In this document: positions 1-8,720 of the stretch, piece after piece
Layout: each line of letters begins with the position of its first letter
How positions within the stretch are numbered: the stretch's first letter is position 1
NCBI RefSeq assembly: GCF_963668165.1
Contig: NZ_OY764209.1
Location: 1,240,001 to 1,304,000 of the forward strand
DNA length: 64,000 nt
Reading direction: 5' to 3'
Source: Marispirochaeta sp.
Lineage (GTDB): Bacteria; Spirochaetota; Spirochaetia; JC444; Marispirochaetaceae
The notes under the pieces: model-generated
What the model saw: only the letters and a program-made list of their open reading frames with translations
What the model was told of the DNA's origin: nothing
Databases searched by the model: none
Translations under genes and position numbers: made by a program

Positions 1-1
1 C

Positions 2-550
2 TTCGTGGACCATCCCATCTCCCCTTACGCGGCTACCAAAAAAGCGGGCGAGTTAATCTGTCACACCTACAGCCATTTGTATGGCATGCGCATTGCCTCT
101 CTGCGCTTTTTTACCGTCTACGGCCGGGGGCAGAGGCCGGACCTGGCCATCGCCAAGTTTACCCGCATGATCGACAGAAATGAGGAGATTCCCTTTTACG
201 GCGACGGTACCACCGAGCGGGATTACACATATATCGGCGACATTATTGACGGAACAACCAGGTCCATGGACTGGCTGAAAACCCAGCCGGAAGGTACCCA
301 CGAGGTCTTTAACCTGGGAGAGGGCCGCACTACGACCCTGACAGACCTGGTTGCATCCATCGAGGCTGCCCTGGGGAAAAAGGCGAGGATAAAGCGGCTC
401 CCCATGCAGCCCGGGGATGTTCTGCGGACCTATGCGGATGTGTCAAAGGCCCGGGAAGCCTTCGGCTACAATCCCTCGACCCTGCTGACCGACGGGGTAC
501 AGGCTTACGTACAGTGGTACCGGGAGAAATCCGGGGAACGATCAATATAA
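2..550 (+). CDS. NAD-dependent sugar-nucleotide epimerase, C-terminal part
   Basis: The reading frame is open from the window edge, so the N-terminal Rossmann nucleotide-binding part lies outside and about 182 residues are visible. An SDR active-site Tyr-x-x-x-Lys is seen as SPYAATKKAGE near the start. It is followed by LRFFTVYGRGQRPD and the substrate-domain signature GDGTTERDYTYIGDI. These are typical of extended SDR enzymes of the UDP-glucuronate/UDP-galactose 4-epimerase group, which act on nucleotide sugars in the cytoplasm for surface polysaccharide synthesis. The glycosyltransferase genes downstream fit that role. The exact sugar (UDP-GlcA, UDP-Gal or UDP-GlcNAc) cannot be read from this fragment. 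Family assignment is firm, substrate uncertain. Confidence 0.9.
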   Translation, partial: FVDHPISPYAATKKAGELICHTYSHLYGMRIASLRFFTVYGRGQRPDLAIAKFTRMIDRNEEIPFYGDGTTERDYTYIGDIIDGTTRSMDWLKTQPEGTHEVFNLGEGRTTTLTDLVASIEAALGKKARIKRLPMQPGDVLRTYADVSKAREAFGYNPSTLLTDGVQAYVQWYREKSGERSI

Positions 551-553
551 AAT

Positions 554-609
554 CGACGGTTTAGCGCAAAACTGTCGACCATGTTCGATGATTTAGCGCG
601 AATTTGTCG
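554..609. promoter_or_regulatory. Two operator-like imperfect dyads, 32 bp apart
   Basis: Two related 24-bp sites lie between the epimerase and the ATPase remnant, at 554-577 and 586-609. Both contain the core TTTAGCGC and end in TGTCG, and each is an imperfect palindrome centred on GCGC (flanks CGAC/GTCG and GTTT/AAAC in copy 1). The centres are 32 bp apart, about three helical turns, as expected for cooperative protein binding on one DNA face. No regulator is assigned. They could instead be remnants of a mobile element. Confidence 0.45.
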
Positions 610-648
610 AATAAGCTTGTTTTTTTTCGGTATGTTATATTTTTTCAT

Positions 649-1396
649 ATGGAATACATTCCCCGATTGCTTAAGAGCAGTATTGCGGAAAAGCTGAAGA
701 CTGATAAACGAATTGTTGTGCTCTTTGGTCCCCGGCAGGTTGGTAAAACAACGCTTGCTTGTGAAATCATGAACGAGTTGTCTGGAGAAGACCCGCGTAC
801 AAGCGAAGCTATATCCTCTTGCGATCTTGCACGTCTGCGGGATGTTCTTTCCGGATATGAATATGTGCTGCTGGATGAAGCTCAGTATATTCCGAATGTT
901 GCCCACGCTTTAAAAATTTTCTATGACAGCCAGGATTCCGCAAACACACCTGTGCATATTTTACTCACAGGCTCGTCAAGCCTGTCGTTGGCCGGGGGGA
1001 CCAGAGAGCCCCTTACTGGTAGTACCTGGTCGTACACTCTGTACCCGATATCTTTCAGTGAAATACTGCAGAAAGATAATTACTTCGAGGCTGAAGCCCG
1101 TCTTGACGACGCCCTGGTACTGGGGCTGTACCCGGCATTGTTTTCCCTGCCTAATCGAAAAGACAGGGTCCAGCATCTCCGTGAACTGAGTTCAGCCTAT
1201 CGCGATGTGCTGGAACTTGGAGGAATAAAAAATCCGAAAAAGCTGATGGATCTTCTTCGCCTATTGGCTTATCAAATAGGTTCAGAGGTTTCGTACAGCG
1301 AAATTGGACAACAATGCGGTCTTTCCGCGAAGCCTACCCGGATGCCGTGTTTACTCCGATAAACAGTGGGACTGGCTGCATTTTGTCGGGAAATAA
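649..1396 (+). pseudogene. AAA ATPase with DUF4143-type C-terminus, decayed
   Basis: The N-terminal part is intact: MEYIPRLLKSSIAEKLK, then a Walker A motif GPRQVGKTT and a Walker B-like YVLLDEAQY, as in the large bacterial family of stand-alone AAA ATPases with a C-terminal DUF4143 domain (usually about 380-400 residues). The frame runs to SYSEIGQQCGLS near 1326, where a helix-turn-helix-like segment begins, and then stops at 1362. The expected family ending is present in other frames: SFREAYPDA directly after the break, then YSDKQWDWLHFVGK ending at a TAA at 1394-1396. An internal deletion of roughly a hundred codons plus a frameshift explains this. The ATG at 649 is preferred over 604 because homologues start close to it. 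The cellular role of the family is not well defined. Confidence 0.8.
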
Positions 1397-1440
1397 CAAA
1401 TCTAACATCGAATATCAGATCTGCCAAATCCGGAGAAATC

Positions 1441-2526
1441 CTACTCCTCTTCTTCCCGCCTTATCCTGTTCCGCTGCACATGTTTGTGGGTGTAGTGGAT
1501 GACGGTAAAAAAGAGGGTAACGATTAATCCTGCGGACAGAAAAAGGAAGACCCCCACCTCCTGGGAATGGCTGGTCAGGGGTACGGCAATGACGCAGAGG
1601 GCTATCTGCAGGGAGTAGATAATAGCCAGCAGGCTGCGGCTGCTGAAACCCAGGTTCAGCAGTTTATGGTGCAGGTGTGAGCGGTCCGGGGAAAAGACGC
1701 TCTTTTTGTCCCGTACACGGCGCCAGACGGCAGCGATCGTATCGCTGATGGGTATTGCCAGAATTATCATGGCGTGGGCCAGGGATATGCTTTCGCCGTG
1801 GCCGGCTCCCTGGTCCAGCAAGGGCAGAACGGCCACCATAAAGCCCAGGAACTGGCTGCCGCCGTCTCCCATAAAGAGCTTGGCAGGAGGCAGGTTGAAA
1901 GCCAGAAAGCCCCAGACCGCGCCGGCCAGAATAAAGCTTCCCATGGCGGCCTGGTAATTCTGTTTGGTAAGAAAGAGTATGCCGAAACTGATGGCGGCAA
2001 TGGAGGTGATTCCCCCGGCCAGACCGTCGGACCCGTCTATCATGTTAACGGCATTAATAATTCCGATAATCCAGAAAAGGGTAAGAGGATAGCGGAACAG
2101 CCCAAATTTAAGAGAATCGGGAAAAAACGGGATTGCTATGCGCTTAAAGGTAAAATCAGCGGCCAGGACCAACAAAGCGGCGATCAGCTGGATTACTATT
2201 TTGTTGTGGGCGTGAAGGTTCCGCAGGTCGTCAATTACTCCGAAAAGAAAGATAAGCAGTCCCGCGATAATAACCAGGATAAAACGGAAACCCCAGTTTT
2301 CCGGCAGCGGGAACTGGCGTTTCAGTACGAAAGTAAAAATAAGAATTGTTATTATATAGGCGCTGAAAAACCCCAGGCCCCCCAGGCGGGAAATTTCGCC
2401 GGTATGGATCTTGCGATGGTCCTGATCGTCGTACCAGCCCATACGGTGGGAGAGCTTTATAATAAGCGGCATGGATGCCAGGGAAATTATGAAAGCCATC
2501 AGTGGCGCTGTAAATAAAACGTACAT
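1441..2526 (-). CDS. Undecaprenyl-phosphate sugar-1-phosphate transferase (WecA/MraY family)
   Basis: A polytopic membrane protein of 361 residues that transfers a sugar-1-phosphate, usually GlcNAc-1-P, from UDP-sugar to undecaprenyl phosphate, the first step of surface glycan assembly. Family motifs are in order: the Asp pair GVIDDLRNLH at about 96-105, NMIDGSDGLAGG at 161-172, FMGDGGSQF at 218-226, and the cytoplasmic His motif DRSHLHHKL at 281-289. About ten hydrophobic segments fit the family. The His-rich loop and the lack of murein neighbours favour a WecA/TagO-type enzyme over MraY. It starts 10 bp after the glycosyltransferase gene on the same strand, so the two are probably co-transcribed, with an AGAGG Shine-Dalgarno before the ATG. 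Confidence 0.9.
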   Translation of the reverse strand: MYVLFTAPLMAFIISLASMPLIIKLSHRMGWYDDQDHRKIHTGEISRLGGLGFFSAYIITILIFTFVLKRQFPLPENWGFRFILVIIAGLLIFLFGVIDDLRNLHAHNKIVIQLIAALLVLAADFTFKRIAIPFFPDSLKFGLFRYPLTLFWIIGIINAVNMIDGSDGLAGGITSIAAISFGILFLTKQNYQAAMGSFILAGAVWGFLAFNLPPAKLFMGDGGSQFLGFMVAVLPLLDQGAGHGESISLAHAMIILAIPISDTIAAVWRRVRDKKSVFSPDRSHLHHKLLNLGFSSRSLLAIIYSLQIALCVIAVPLTSHSQEVGVFLFLSAGLIVTLFFTVIHYTHKHVQRNRIRREEEE

Positions 2527-2536
2527 CCTTAACCTC

Positions 2537-3661
2537 TTAAGATCCGTCTTTTAGTATATCATCGACAGTTTGCAGGTAGGTGTTTATTACAATCTCCTCG
2601 TCAAAACACTCTTTTACCAGGGCTCGGGAGGCCTTTCCCATAGCTTTTAGTTCGTCGGCGGATAGGGCAAGCATCTGCTCCATTTTGGCCGCCAGGTCTC
2701 CGGGTTCTCCGGGGCGGCACAGGTACCCGTTGACCCCGTCCCGGACCGGTTCGCGGGTCCCGACAGAATCCGCGGCGATCAGGGGTTTTGCCATGGATGC
2801 TGCCTCAAGAAGTGAGCGGGGAATGCCTTCGCGGTATCGGGACGGCAGGACCATGCAGTCTGCCGCAGCCAGGGCGTCCCGGATCTCGTCGGTAGGACCG
2901 GGGACCTCTATAATGTCCCGATCCCGGGCGGATTGCAGCAGGTTTTTGTCAGCGGACCAGGGGTCACTGCTGTCATAGGGGCCGACAAGCACAAAGCGGA
3001 TTTCCGGGTGCCGGGTTTTGACGATCTCCGCTGCGGCAATAAAGTCTTCCACCCCTTTGGCTTTAAGGAGCCGGCCGACAAAGAGAAAGCAGAAGGGACC
3101 CTCCGGCCGCGGTCGTGGTGAAAAGTAGTCAGGATTGACTCCCGACCCGGGGAGCAGGCCGGTCTGGTTTTCATGGATCAGTTTTCCGTCAAGAAACAGC
3201 CTGCGGTCGTCAGGGTTCTGGAAGAAAATTTTCTCTGCCCGGGAAAAGGCATAGCGATAGAGCATGCGCACTGCGGTTTGCAGAGGGCCGGGGCGTTCAA
3301 AGACCGTCCCCAAACCGGTTATGTTGTTGATCACCGGAATCCCCAGGCCTTTCGCGGCGATGGAGCCGTAAATATTGGGTTTTATTGTATACTGCAGTAG
3401 AATCGAAGGGGACAGCTCCCTGTAGACTCGCTTGTAGCGGGCCAGGGTCTTCAGGTCCCGGATGGGATTTATCCCCTTGGCGTCCAGCTCAATCTCCCGG
3501 TAACCGAGGCCCATGCCTGTCAGCTTTTCGGTGTAATCGTCCCGGGGAGCAACGACGCTTAAACGGTAGCCCGCGTCCTGCAGGGCCCGGATAAGGGGCC
3601 TGCGGGTGTTCCAGACATACCAGCAGCCGTTATAGGATATGACTATGTGCGCTTTGTCCAT
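2537..3661 (-). CDS. Glycosyltransferase family 4 (GT-B)
   Basis: A soluble or peripheral glycosyltransferase of 374 residues. The first residues HIVISYNGCWYVWNTRRP match the start of GT4 enzymes of the PglA/CapM group. The C-terminal half shows the donor-binding features FLFVGRLLKAKGVEDFI and a Glu-containing PSRYREGIPRSLLEAAS, the E-x7-E type motif used by retaining GT-B enzymes. It probably adds a sugar to the lipid-linked intermediate made by the adjacent phosphoglycosyltransferase. The frame stays open further upstream to 3799, but the ATG at 3661 gives the normal family N-terminus, and the region upstream is shared with a divergent gene starting at 3684. Sugar specificity is unknown. 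Confidence 0.88.
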   Translation of the reverse strand: MDKAHIVISYNGCWYVWNTRRPLIRALQDAGYRLSVVAPRDDYTEKLTGMGLGYREIELDAKGINPIRDLKTLARYKRVYRELSPSILLQYTIKPNIYGSIAAKGLGIPVINNITGLGTVFERPGPLQTAVRMLYRYAFSRAEKIFFQNPDDRRLFLDGKLIHENQTGLLPGSGVNPDYFSPRPRPEGPFCFLFVGRLLKAKGVEDFIAAAEIVKTRHPEIRFVLVGPYDSSDPWSADKNLLQSARDRDIIEVPGPTDEIRDALAAADCMVLPSRYREGIPRSLLEAASMAKPLIAADSVGTREPVRDGVNGYLCRPGEPGDLAAKMEQMLALSADELKAMGKASRALVKECFDEEIVINTYLQTVDDILKDGS

Positions 3662-3683
3662 TGTTCCGTTACTATTGCATAAA

Positions 3684-4859
3684 ATGGCACTATTGGCAAA
3701 GACCGGCGGGTTTGCTGCGGCGATGCTCTGCATGATCCCGATGGTTCTGGGCAGCTGTACGACAGAAACCTGGGGCCGTTCACGGACAACACTGTACACT
3801 ATGGCTTTGGAGGGGGCTCGTGAGACGGCTGTTGGGAGAACTCCTGAACGGGAAAGCCTGCTGGCGGAGATGGACAGGCGCCGGGAAGAGGGCGCCGCGG
3901 AGTCCCGCTGGGTTATTGAGAAACTTTTTCCTGATTCCGGGAAGCTTGTATCTGAAGATCCGGAGGCTGCCCGGGCGGCGGAGGCGGGGGAACTGAAGGC
4001 TGCCAGTGCAGCCTGGTGGGGCTATGATGCCGAGGACGCCACGGACGCCCTTTCAGAGGCCTTGACCGCACCGGTGGAACTGCTTGTTATTCCCGCCATG
4101 GCGGGCCCATGGATTTCGGGTCCCCTGGAAATAGCCGGTCCCCGGCACATCATCTTTGAACCCGGAGCGGAACTCCTGGCAAAAGCGGGAGAATTCCTGC
4201 CAACCGGGGACACTTTGCTCACCCTTTACAGGGCGGCTGATGTTACCCTGACCGGTTACGGCGCCAGAATTGCCATGCGAAAGTCCGATTACATCAGCGA
4301 GCCTTATCAGTGGTCCCAGCATCGTCATGCCCTGTCGCTCCTCGAGTCGCGGAATATTTCTGTTCAGGGTTTTCTGATAGAAAGTTCAGGCGGAGACGGC
4401 ATCTATATTGGTCAGAGCCGGGGAGGAGAAATCCCCCGGAATATTTTGCTTAAGGATCTGCATCTCATTGACAATTACCGGCAGGGGGTTTCGGTCATCT
4501 CCGTCGATGGTTTTCGAATGGAATATACCTATATTGCGGAAACAGAGGGGACCCCTCCGGGCGCCGCCATCGATTTTGAACCCAACTCCCGGCTTTACGG
4601 CCTGACTGACTGTGTGGTTGTCGGCTGTCTCTTTGAGAAGAATGCCGGAGCCGGTCTTACGGTTCATCTTCCCAATGTGCTGGAAACCCATCCTCCGGTC
4701 TCGATCCTGGTACAGGATACACTGATCCTGGGGAACCCCTATTCTGTCTGGATCCGGGGTTTGGATAATGGGGTCCGGGGCAGCCTGGAGTTTCGCAACA
4801 CCCGGGTAAAAGGGGTCGGTACAATAGAACGGTCGGATACCTTTATGGTGCTGAACTGA
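3684..4859 (+). CDS. Lipoprotein with a right-handed parallel beta-helix
   Basis: A 391-residue exported protein. With the start at 3684 the N-terminus is a short hydrophobic signal ending MVLGSC, a usable lipobox with Cys at about residue 25. A helical stretch follows, then from about residue 150 repeated short hydrophobic rungs (for example RHIIFEPGAELLA, ADVTLTGYGARIAM, RNISVQGFLIESSGGDGIYI, RNILLKDLHLIDN, DCVVVGCLFEKNAGAGLTV). This is the periodicity of parallel beta-helix (PbH1, pectate-lyase-like) proteins that bind or cleave polysaccharides. Position within the polysaccharide region suggests a glycan-modifying or glycan-binding role at the cell surface. No catalytic residues could be assigned. 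The start lies 22 bp from the divergent glycosyltransferase start. Confidence 0.65.
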   Translation: MALLAKTGGFAAAMLCMIPMVLGSCTTETWGRSRTTLYTMALEGARETAVGRTPERESLLAEMDRRREEGAAESRWVIEKLFPDSGKLVSEDPEAARAAEAGELKAASAAWWGYDAEDATDALSEALTAPVELLVIPAMAGPWISGPLEIAGPRHIIFEPGAELLAKAGEFLPTGDTLLTLYRAADVTLTGYGARIAMRKSDYISEPYQWSQHRHALSLLESRNISVQGFLIESSGGDGIYIGQSRGGEIPRNILLKDLHLIDNYRQGVSVISVDGFRMEYTYIAETEGTPPGAAIDFEPNSRLYGLTDCVVVGCLFEKNAGAGLTVHLPNVLETHPPVSILVQDTLILGNPYSVWIRGLDNGVRGSLEFRNTRVKGVGTIERSDTFMVLN

Positions 4860-4955
4860 TTGGAAAGGAACGTGCCGAATTATAGTAATTGAAGCAATTT
4901 TCCGGTAGTATAAGCGGCACATAGAAGACAGATTTTTTTAAAACAGGAGATCTTT

Positions 4956-6611
4956 GTGCGACGTTTTACACTTCTTCTGCTGATAACCCTGTTACCTCTT
5001 TGCGTTTTTGCGCTGGACATAACAGATCCTCTGGGCGATATATACGACGATATTCAGGTCTGGTACGAGGCCGGGCTTATTGATGAGGTCCCCTCTCTGC
5101 GTCCCTATCCGGCCCAGGTGCTGGTTGCGGTTCTCGGTCAGGTGACCGCCGATCCTGACACCCCCGCTGCCGACCGGGCGCAGGCGGAGGAATACCTGGG
5201 CGCGCTTACGGCGAAACAGGACATCGACGGGGTCTGGTTCGGCAAAGCCCAGCTGAAAAGCAGCGAATCCGAGGAGTACCTCTTCGGCGGCGCGGGCATC
5301 GAGTACAATACCTGGTTCAGCGAGTATATTGCCCTGAACGGCCGCTGGGTGGCCTTCGGCAAGTACGAGGGAGACGGCTACTACCCTGCCGGGGAGGGGC
5401 GGGAGCTGGACAGCTTTGACGACAATGCCGACATGGGCATCGCAGGCCGTAAGATCGACCTGCGGCAGCTCTTTACCAACTCCTTCAGCCTGGGGACCGA
5501 CTCCCTTTACTTTCAGGCGGGGATCCATCGCAGTTCCTACGGACCTGTCTTTGACAACGGCGCGGTGCTGGGGGGCTATGCCCACAATGCTCCCACCTTT
5601 AATGTCGTTTGGGATTCCGGCGGAAAGTTCGGCATGACAAATACCTACATCGAGCTGAGCGCCAGCAACTACTACGGTGAAGATGTTTTTCCTGATAAGC
5701 GCATGGTTATGCAGACCTATACCTACCGTCCCTTCGAATGGGCGGAGTTCGAGTTTCTGCAGAGCATTGTCTACGGAAACCGCTTTGATCTGGTCTATTT
5801 TGTGCCCTTCAGTTTTCTCTTCTACAACCAGAACCTGGCGGGCTACGAAGACAACAGCTGGATGGGCTTTTCCATGGCCCTGGACCTGCCCCGCCGGACG
5901 GGTTTTAACGGGGTACTCTATATCGATGATGCCCACTTCAACGATTTTCTGCGCCTCGATTTCAATACCATGTTCAAGGCCGCCATCAATACCGAGTTTA
6001 CCTGGACGCCAATGCACAAATACCTGCGCCGCCTGTCGCTGGATTACCTGGCGGTGACTCCCTATACCTACTCCCACAAGAGCAAACGGTTTTCTGATTA
6101 CTCGGGAACGGTTGAAGACTCACCGGAGTATCACGAATGGCTCGCCGAGAACGCCAACTACCTGAACTACACCAGCTACGGGGACACCCTGGGGCCGGTA
6201 CTGGATCCCAATTCAGACCGCATTACCATCAAGTACCATGCCCGGCCCCTGCCGCAGCTGGATGTCAAGCTCATCGGCCGCATGATCCGCCATGGAAATC
6301 CCACGGATGAAAACTATGAATCCGGCGGCGTAACCGACGGAAGCGTATATGACGACGGCTATGACGACGATGAGGATCAGACCTTCCAGGACCTGCGCTT
6401 CCTGACCCAGGATGCGCTGGAATACACCTTTACCGCCGGCTTCGACCTAGGCTACACCTTCGATCTTGATCCCCATACAGTCAAGCTGCTCTTCGGTTAC
6501 CGCCTTGAGCATATCCGCAACAAAATGAACAGCGGCGGCTATCCGGTAAAAGGGGACAATGAGACCAGCCACTACGTAATGTGCGGTTTCGCCTATTCCT
6601 GTTCGTTCTAA
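4956..6611 (+). CDS. Outer-membrane beta-barrel protein, Wzi-like
   Basis: A 551-residue exported protein starting at GTG (AGGAG at 4945-4949 sits 6 nt upstream). A signal peptide ends near VFALDITDP. The next segment (DDIQVWYEAGLIDEVPSLRPYP) resembles the short N-terminal helical domain of capsule-assembly Wzi-type barrels. The rest is rich in alternating aromatic/polar strands and Tyr/Trp/Asp, as in large porin-like barrels, ending in an aromatic residue (CGFAYSCSF) as outer-membrane barrels do. An acidic loop (YDDGYDDDEDQ) lies near residue 465. Likely role: surface retention or export of capsular polysaccharide. It is followed 18 bp downstream by a similar protein. Wzi family membership is inferred from layout, not from a strong motif. 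Confidence 0.6.
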   Translation: MRRFTLLLLITLLPLCVFALDITDPLGDIYDDIQVWYEAGLIDEVPSLRPYPAQVLVAVLGQVTADPDTPAADRAQAEEYLGALTAKQDIDGVWFGKAQLKSSESEEYLFGGAGIEYNTWFSEYIALNGRWVAFGKYEGDGYYPAGEGRELDSFDDNADMGIAGRKIDLRQLFTNSFSLGTDSLYFQAGIHRSSYGPVFDNGAVLGGYAHNAPTFNVVWDSGGKFGMTNTYIELSASNYYGEDVFPDKRMVMQTYTYRPFEWAEFEFLQSIVYGNRFDLVYFVPFSFLFYNQNLAGYEDNSWMGFSMALDLPRRTGFNGVLYIDDAHFNDFLRLDFNTMFKAAINTEFTWTPMHKYLRRLSLDYLAVTPYTYSHKSKRFSDYSGTVEDSPEYHEWLAENANYLNYTSYGDTLGPVLDPNSDRITIKYHARPLPQLDVKLIGRMIRHGNPTDENYESGGVTDGSVYDDGYDDDEDQTFQDLRFLTQDALEYTFTAGFDLGYTFDLDPHTVKLLFGYRLEHIRNKMNSGGYPVKGDNETSHYVMCGFAYSCSF

Positions 6612-6629
6612 TCCCGGGAGGTAGAAAGC

Positions 6630-8360
6630 TTGACCATGAAGCGCATAAGCATTGTTGTTCTACTGATATCCGCTGCCACCCTCTTTGGACAAAACCGACA
6701 GGCAATCGTTCCCTGGGATTCACCCCTGGTAGCCGAACTTGGTATGGTTTACCGGGAACTGGGTCTGGCCCTGCCTTCTGATACCGCCCCCTGGACGGAG
6801 GCGGAGTTCCTGCTCATGCTGGACCGGGCCTATACGCAGGAACGGCGGCTCTCGCTGGCTGCCAAAACAATCCTCGCGCGTATCCGGAAGAACCTGCAGA
6901 AAAATCCTGTCTACACCGAATTCGACGGCGCATTCGCCTTTGATGCCTCCCTGAATATCGCCCTGGAGGGCTACCTCGGGCTTATGGGGGATGATGATGA
7001 CAGGGAATGGCTGCGTGGGTACGGCGAGCGGGAGCCCCTGCTCTTTGCCCCCTTTGAGCTGTACCTGCTGGATAACTTTTACGCCATGACCAGCCTGAGC
7101 CTGAGTCAGGACTACTTTGTTGTACTGGATCGGCAGGGGAGCGGGAGTAATGTCCCTTTAGGCTTCAACGATCTCGAAAGCGGCTATCCTCTGCAGACCG
7201 CTCTCTCCGCCGGGGGAGAGCACTGGAATATCCGCTTTGCCCGGGAGACCCTGAACTGGGGAAGCGGCAAAACAGGAAACCTGCTTCTGGGCGCCAACGA
7301 CACGGTCCACGATTTTATCGAGCTTACCACCTTCTGGAATCGCTTCAAGTTCACCTTTCTATTGCTGGGGCAGGATACTTCAAGGTGGGATTGGAAGGAC
7401 ACCAATGGTAACGGAATCGTTGATCCTGGTGAGGTCAAGTTGTATTCCGCCGGAAACGAAACCTTTATTGCCCCGGACTACGAAAATACCAACGATTCAT
7501 TTACAGATGCCGTTTCCAGCCAGGAGACGGTACGCAACTTTCTGGCCCATCGCTTTGAGTTCCGCCCCCGGGATAATCTGCGCCTTGTTTTTACCGAGGC
7601 GGTCATGTATCAGGACCCGTCCTTTCAGTTCCGCTATCTGAACCCCATGATGGCTTTCCACAACTGGTACCAGACCGGCAGTGCCAACTACTTTATTACC
7701 CTGGAGGCCGATTATGTGCCCCTTCCGGGGCTCCGTTTGTACGGGCAGTTCCTGGGGGATCAGATTGCTTTCTATTTTAACCGCCAAAGCGGAACCTATT
7801 CGGATGTTCCTGCTGCCATGGGCTACCTGGCGGGGATCGATCTGCAGAAGCCTGCCGGCGACGGGTACCTCTACGGCGGCCTGGAATGGGTCAAGCTGGA
7901 TCCCTACAATTACATAGACCGTTCAGGCATCAACCTCTGGTACCAGCGGCGGATGCTGAGCAATTACCTGGGAGGGCATCAGGTTCTGGTTATTACCCCC
8001 TTAGGCTACGAGAAAGGCCCGGATTCCATGACCTTCTACGGAGAGCTGGGCTACAAGGTCCCCGGCCGCTGGGACGCTAAACTCAGCGTCGAGTATTTCG
8101 TAAAGGGAGAAAACACGATTACCACAGTCTGGACCGATGAGAATGGTGCCGCAGAGGAGGCTACCCCCTCAGGAGATCATCCGGTACAAACCTTCATCCT
8201 CGGCCTTGAGGGCGGTATGAACGGCTCCATGCTTGGGACCTCGGACAGCGTCTCGGTGAGTACGGGGGTAAATCTTATCCATGTTGAAAACTTCCAACAT
8301 GTATCCGGGGATGATTTCTGGGACCTGCAGCTCTGGCTGTCGGGAAAATATCGGTTTTAA
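6630..8360 (+). CDS. Outer-membrane beta-barrel protein, Wzi-like, second copy
   Basis: A 576-residue exported protein with a signal peptide ending near ATLFGQ. The N-terminal segment (VPWDSPLVAELGMVYRELGLALPSDTAPWTEAEFLLML) has the same arrangement as the upstream neighbour, and the long strand-rich remainder ends in KYRF, a typical terminal aromatic of outer-membrane barrels. A DTNGNGIVDPGE loop near residue 260 is a calcium-binding DxNxNG type motif. Start choice is open: the GGGAGG Shine-Dalgarno at 6616-6621 is well spaced for TTG at 6630, while ATG at 6636 gives the more usual MKRISIVVLL. Likely co-transcribed with the preceding barrel gene and paired with it in capsule handling. Confidence 0.6.
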   Translation: MTMKRISIVVLLISAATLFGQNRQAIVPWDSPLVAELGMVYRELGLALPSDTAPWTEAEFLLMLDRAYTQERRLSLAAKTILARIRKNLQKNPVYTEFDGAFAFDASLNIALEGYLGLMGDDDDREWLRGYGEREPLLFAPFELYLLDNFYAMTSLSLSQDYFVVLDRQGSGSNVPLGFNDLESGYPLQTALSAGGEHWNIRFARETLNWGSGKTGNLLLGANDTVHDFIELTTFWNRFKFTFLLLGQDTSRWDWKDTNGNGIVDPGEVKLYSAGNETFIAPDYENTNDSFTDAVSSQETVRNFLAHRFEFRPRDNLRLVFTEAVMYQDPSFQFRYLNPMMAFHNWYQTGSANYFITLEADYVPLPGLRLYGQFLGDQIAFYFNRQSGTYSDVPAAMGYLAGIDLQKPAGDGYLYGGLEWVKLDPYNYIDRSGINLWYQRRMLSNYLGGHQVLVITPLGYEKGPDSMTFYGELGYKVPGRWDAKLSVEYFVKGENTITTVWTDENGAAEEATPSGDHPVQTFILGLEGGMNGSMLGTSDSVSVSTGVNLIHVENFQHVSGDDFWDLQLWLSGKYRF

Positions 8361-8433
8361 TCAGAATGGAAACTTTAATTCGCCGGAACAGATAAATATA
8401 GGTACCTTAGTCTAAAGGAAGTTCTGATTAAAA
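8355..8433. repeat. 12-bp perfect inverted repeat around a gene leader
   Basis: TTTTAATCAGAA at 8355-8366 covers the stop of the preceding barrel gene. Its exact reverse complement TTCTGATTAAAA lies at 8422-8433, running into the AAGGAGG ribosome binding site (8432-8438) of the next gene. The arms are 55 nt apart. In RNA the hairpin could mask the ribosome binding site or act as a weak processing or termination structure. There is no run of T after it. Confidence 0.5.
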
Positions 8434-8444
8434 GGAGGCCTTCC

Positions 8445-8666
8445 ATGCAGAAGAACATGGGTATCGTGGACCGGGTTATACGTCTTGCTCTCGCCGTAAT
8501 CATCGGCATTCTCTATTTTTCCAATCAGATCAGCGGGACTGCTGCGCTTATTCTGGGAATAATAGCTATTGTTTTTCTTCTTACCAGCATTGTTTCCTTT
8601 TGTCCTTTGTATAACCTGCTGAAGATCAATACAATTGGCAAATCTACTGGAAAAAAAGGCGAATAA
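8445..8666 (+). CDS. DUF2892-type small inner-membrane protein
   Basis: A 73-residue membrane protein with the DUF2892 pattern: MQKNMGIVDRVIRLALA, two hydrophobic helices (about 14-30 and 34-52), and the ending FCPLYNLLKINT. The FCPLY motif is shared with the membrane part of YgaP-like proteins. The function of the stand-alone form is unknown; it may sit with sulfur or rhodanese chemistry because in other bacteria the domain is fused to rhodanese. A strong AAGGAGG lies just before the start. It stands alone between a barrel gene and an HD protein. Confidence 0.85.
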   Translation: MQKNMGIVDRVIRLALAVIIGILYFSNQISGTAALILGIIAIVFLLTSIVSFCPLYNLLKINTIGKSTGKKGE

Positions 8667-8720
8667 GAAGGTATATTTAACGGCAGAACTACCACCCTTC
8701 AGCTTGAAAGGCGGTGTATT

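Noticed and set aside
4992..6077. A 361-codon open frame on the minus strand
   Set aside because: Antisense to the Wzi-like barrel gene, with composition of a shadow frame and no recognisable motif.
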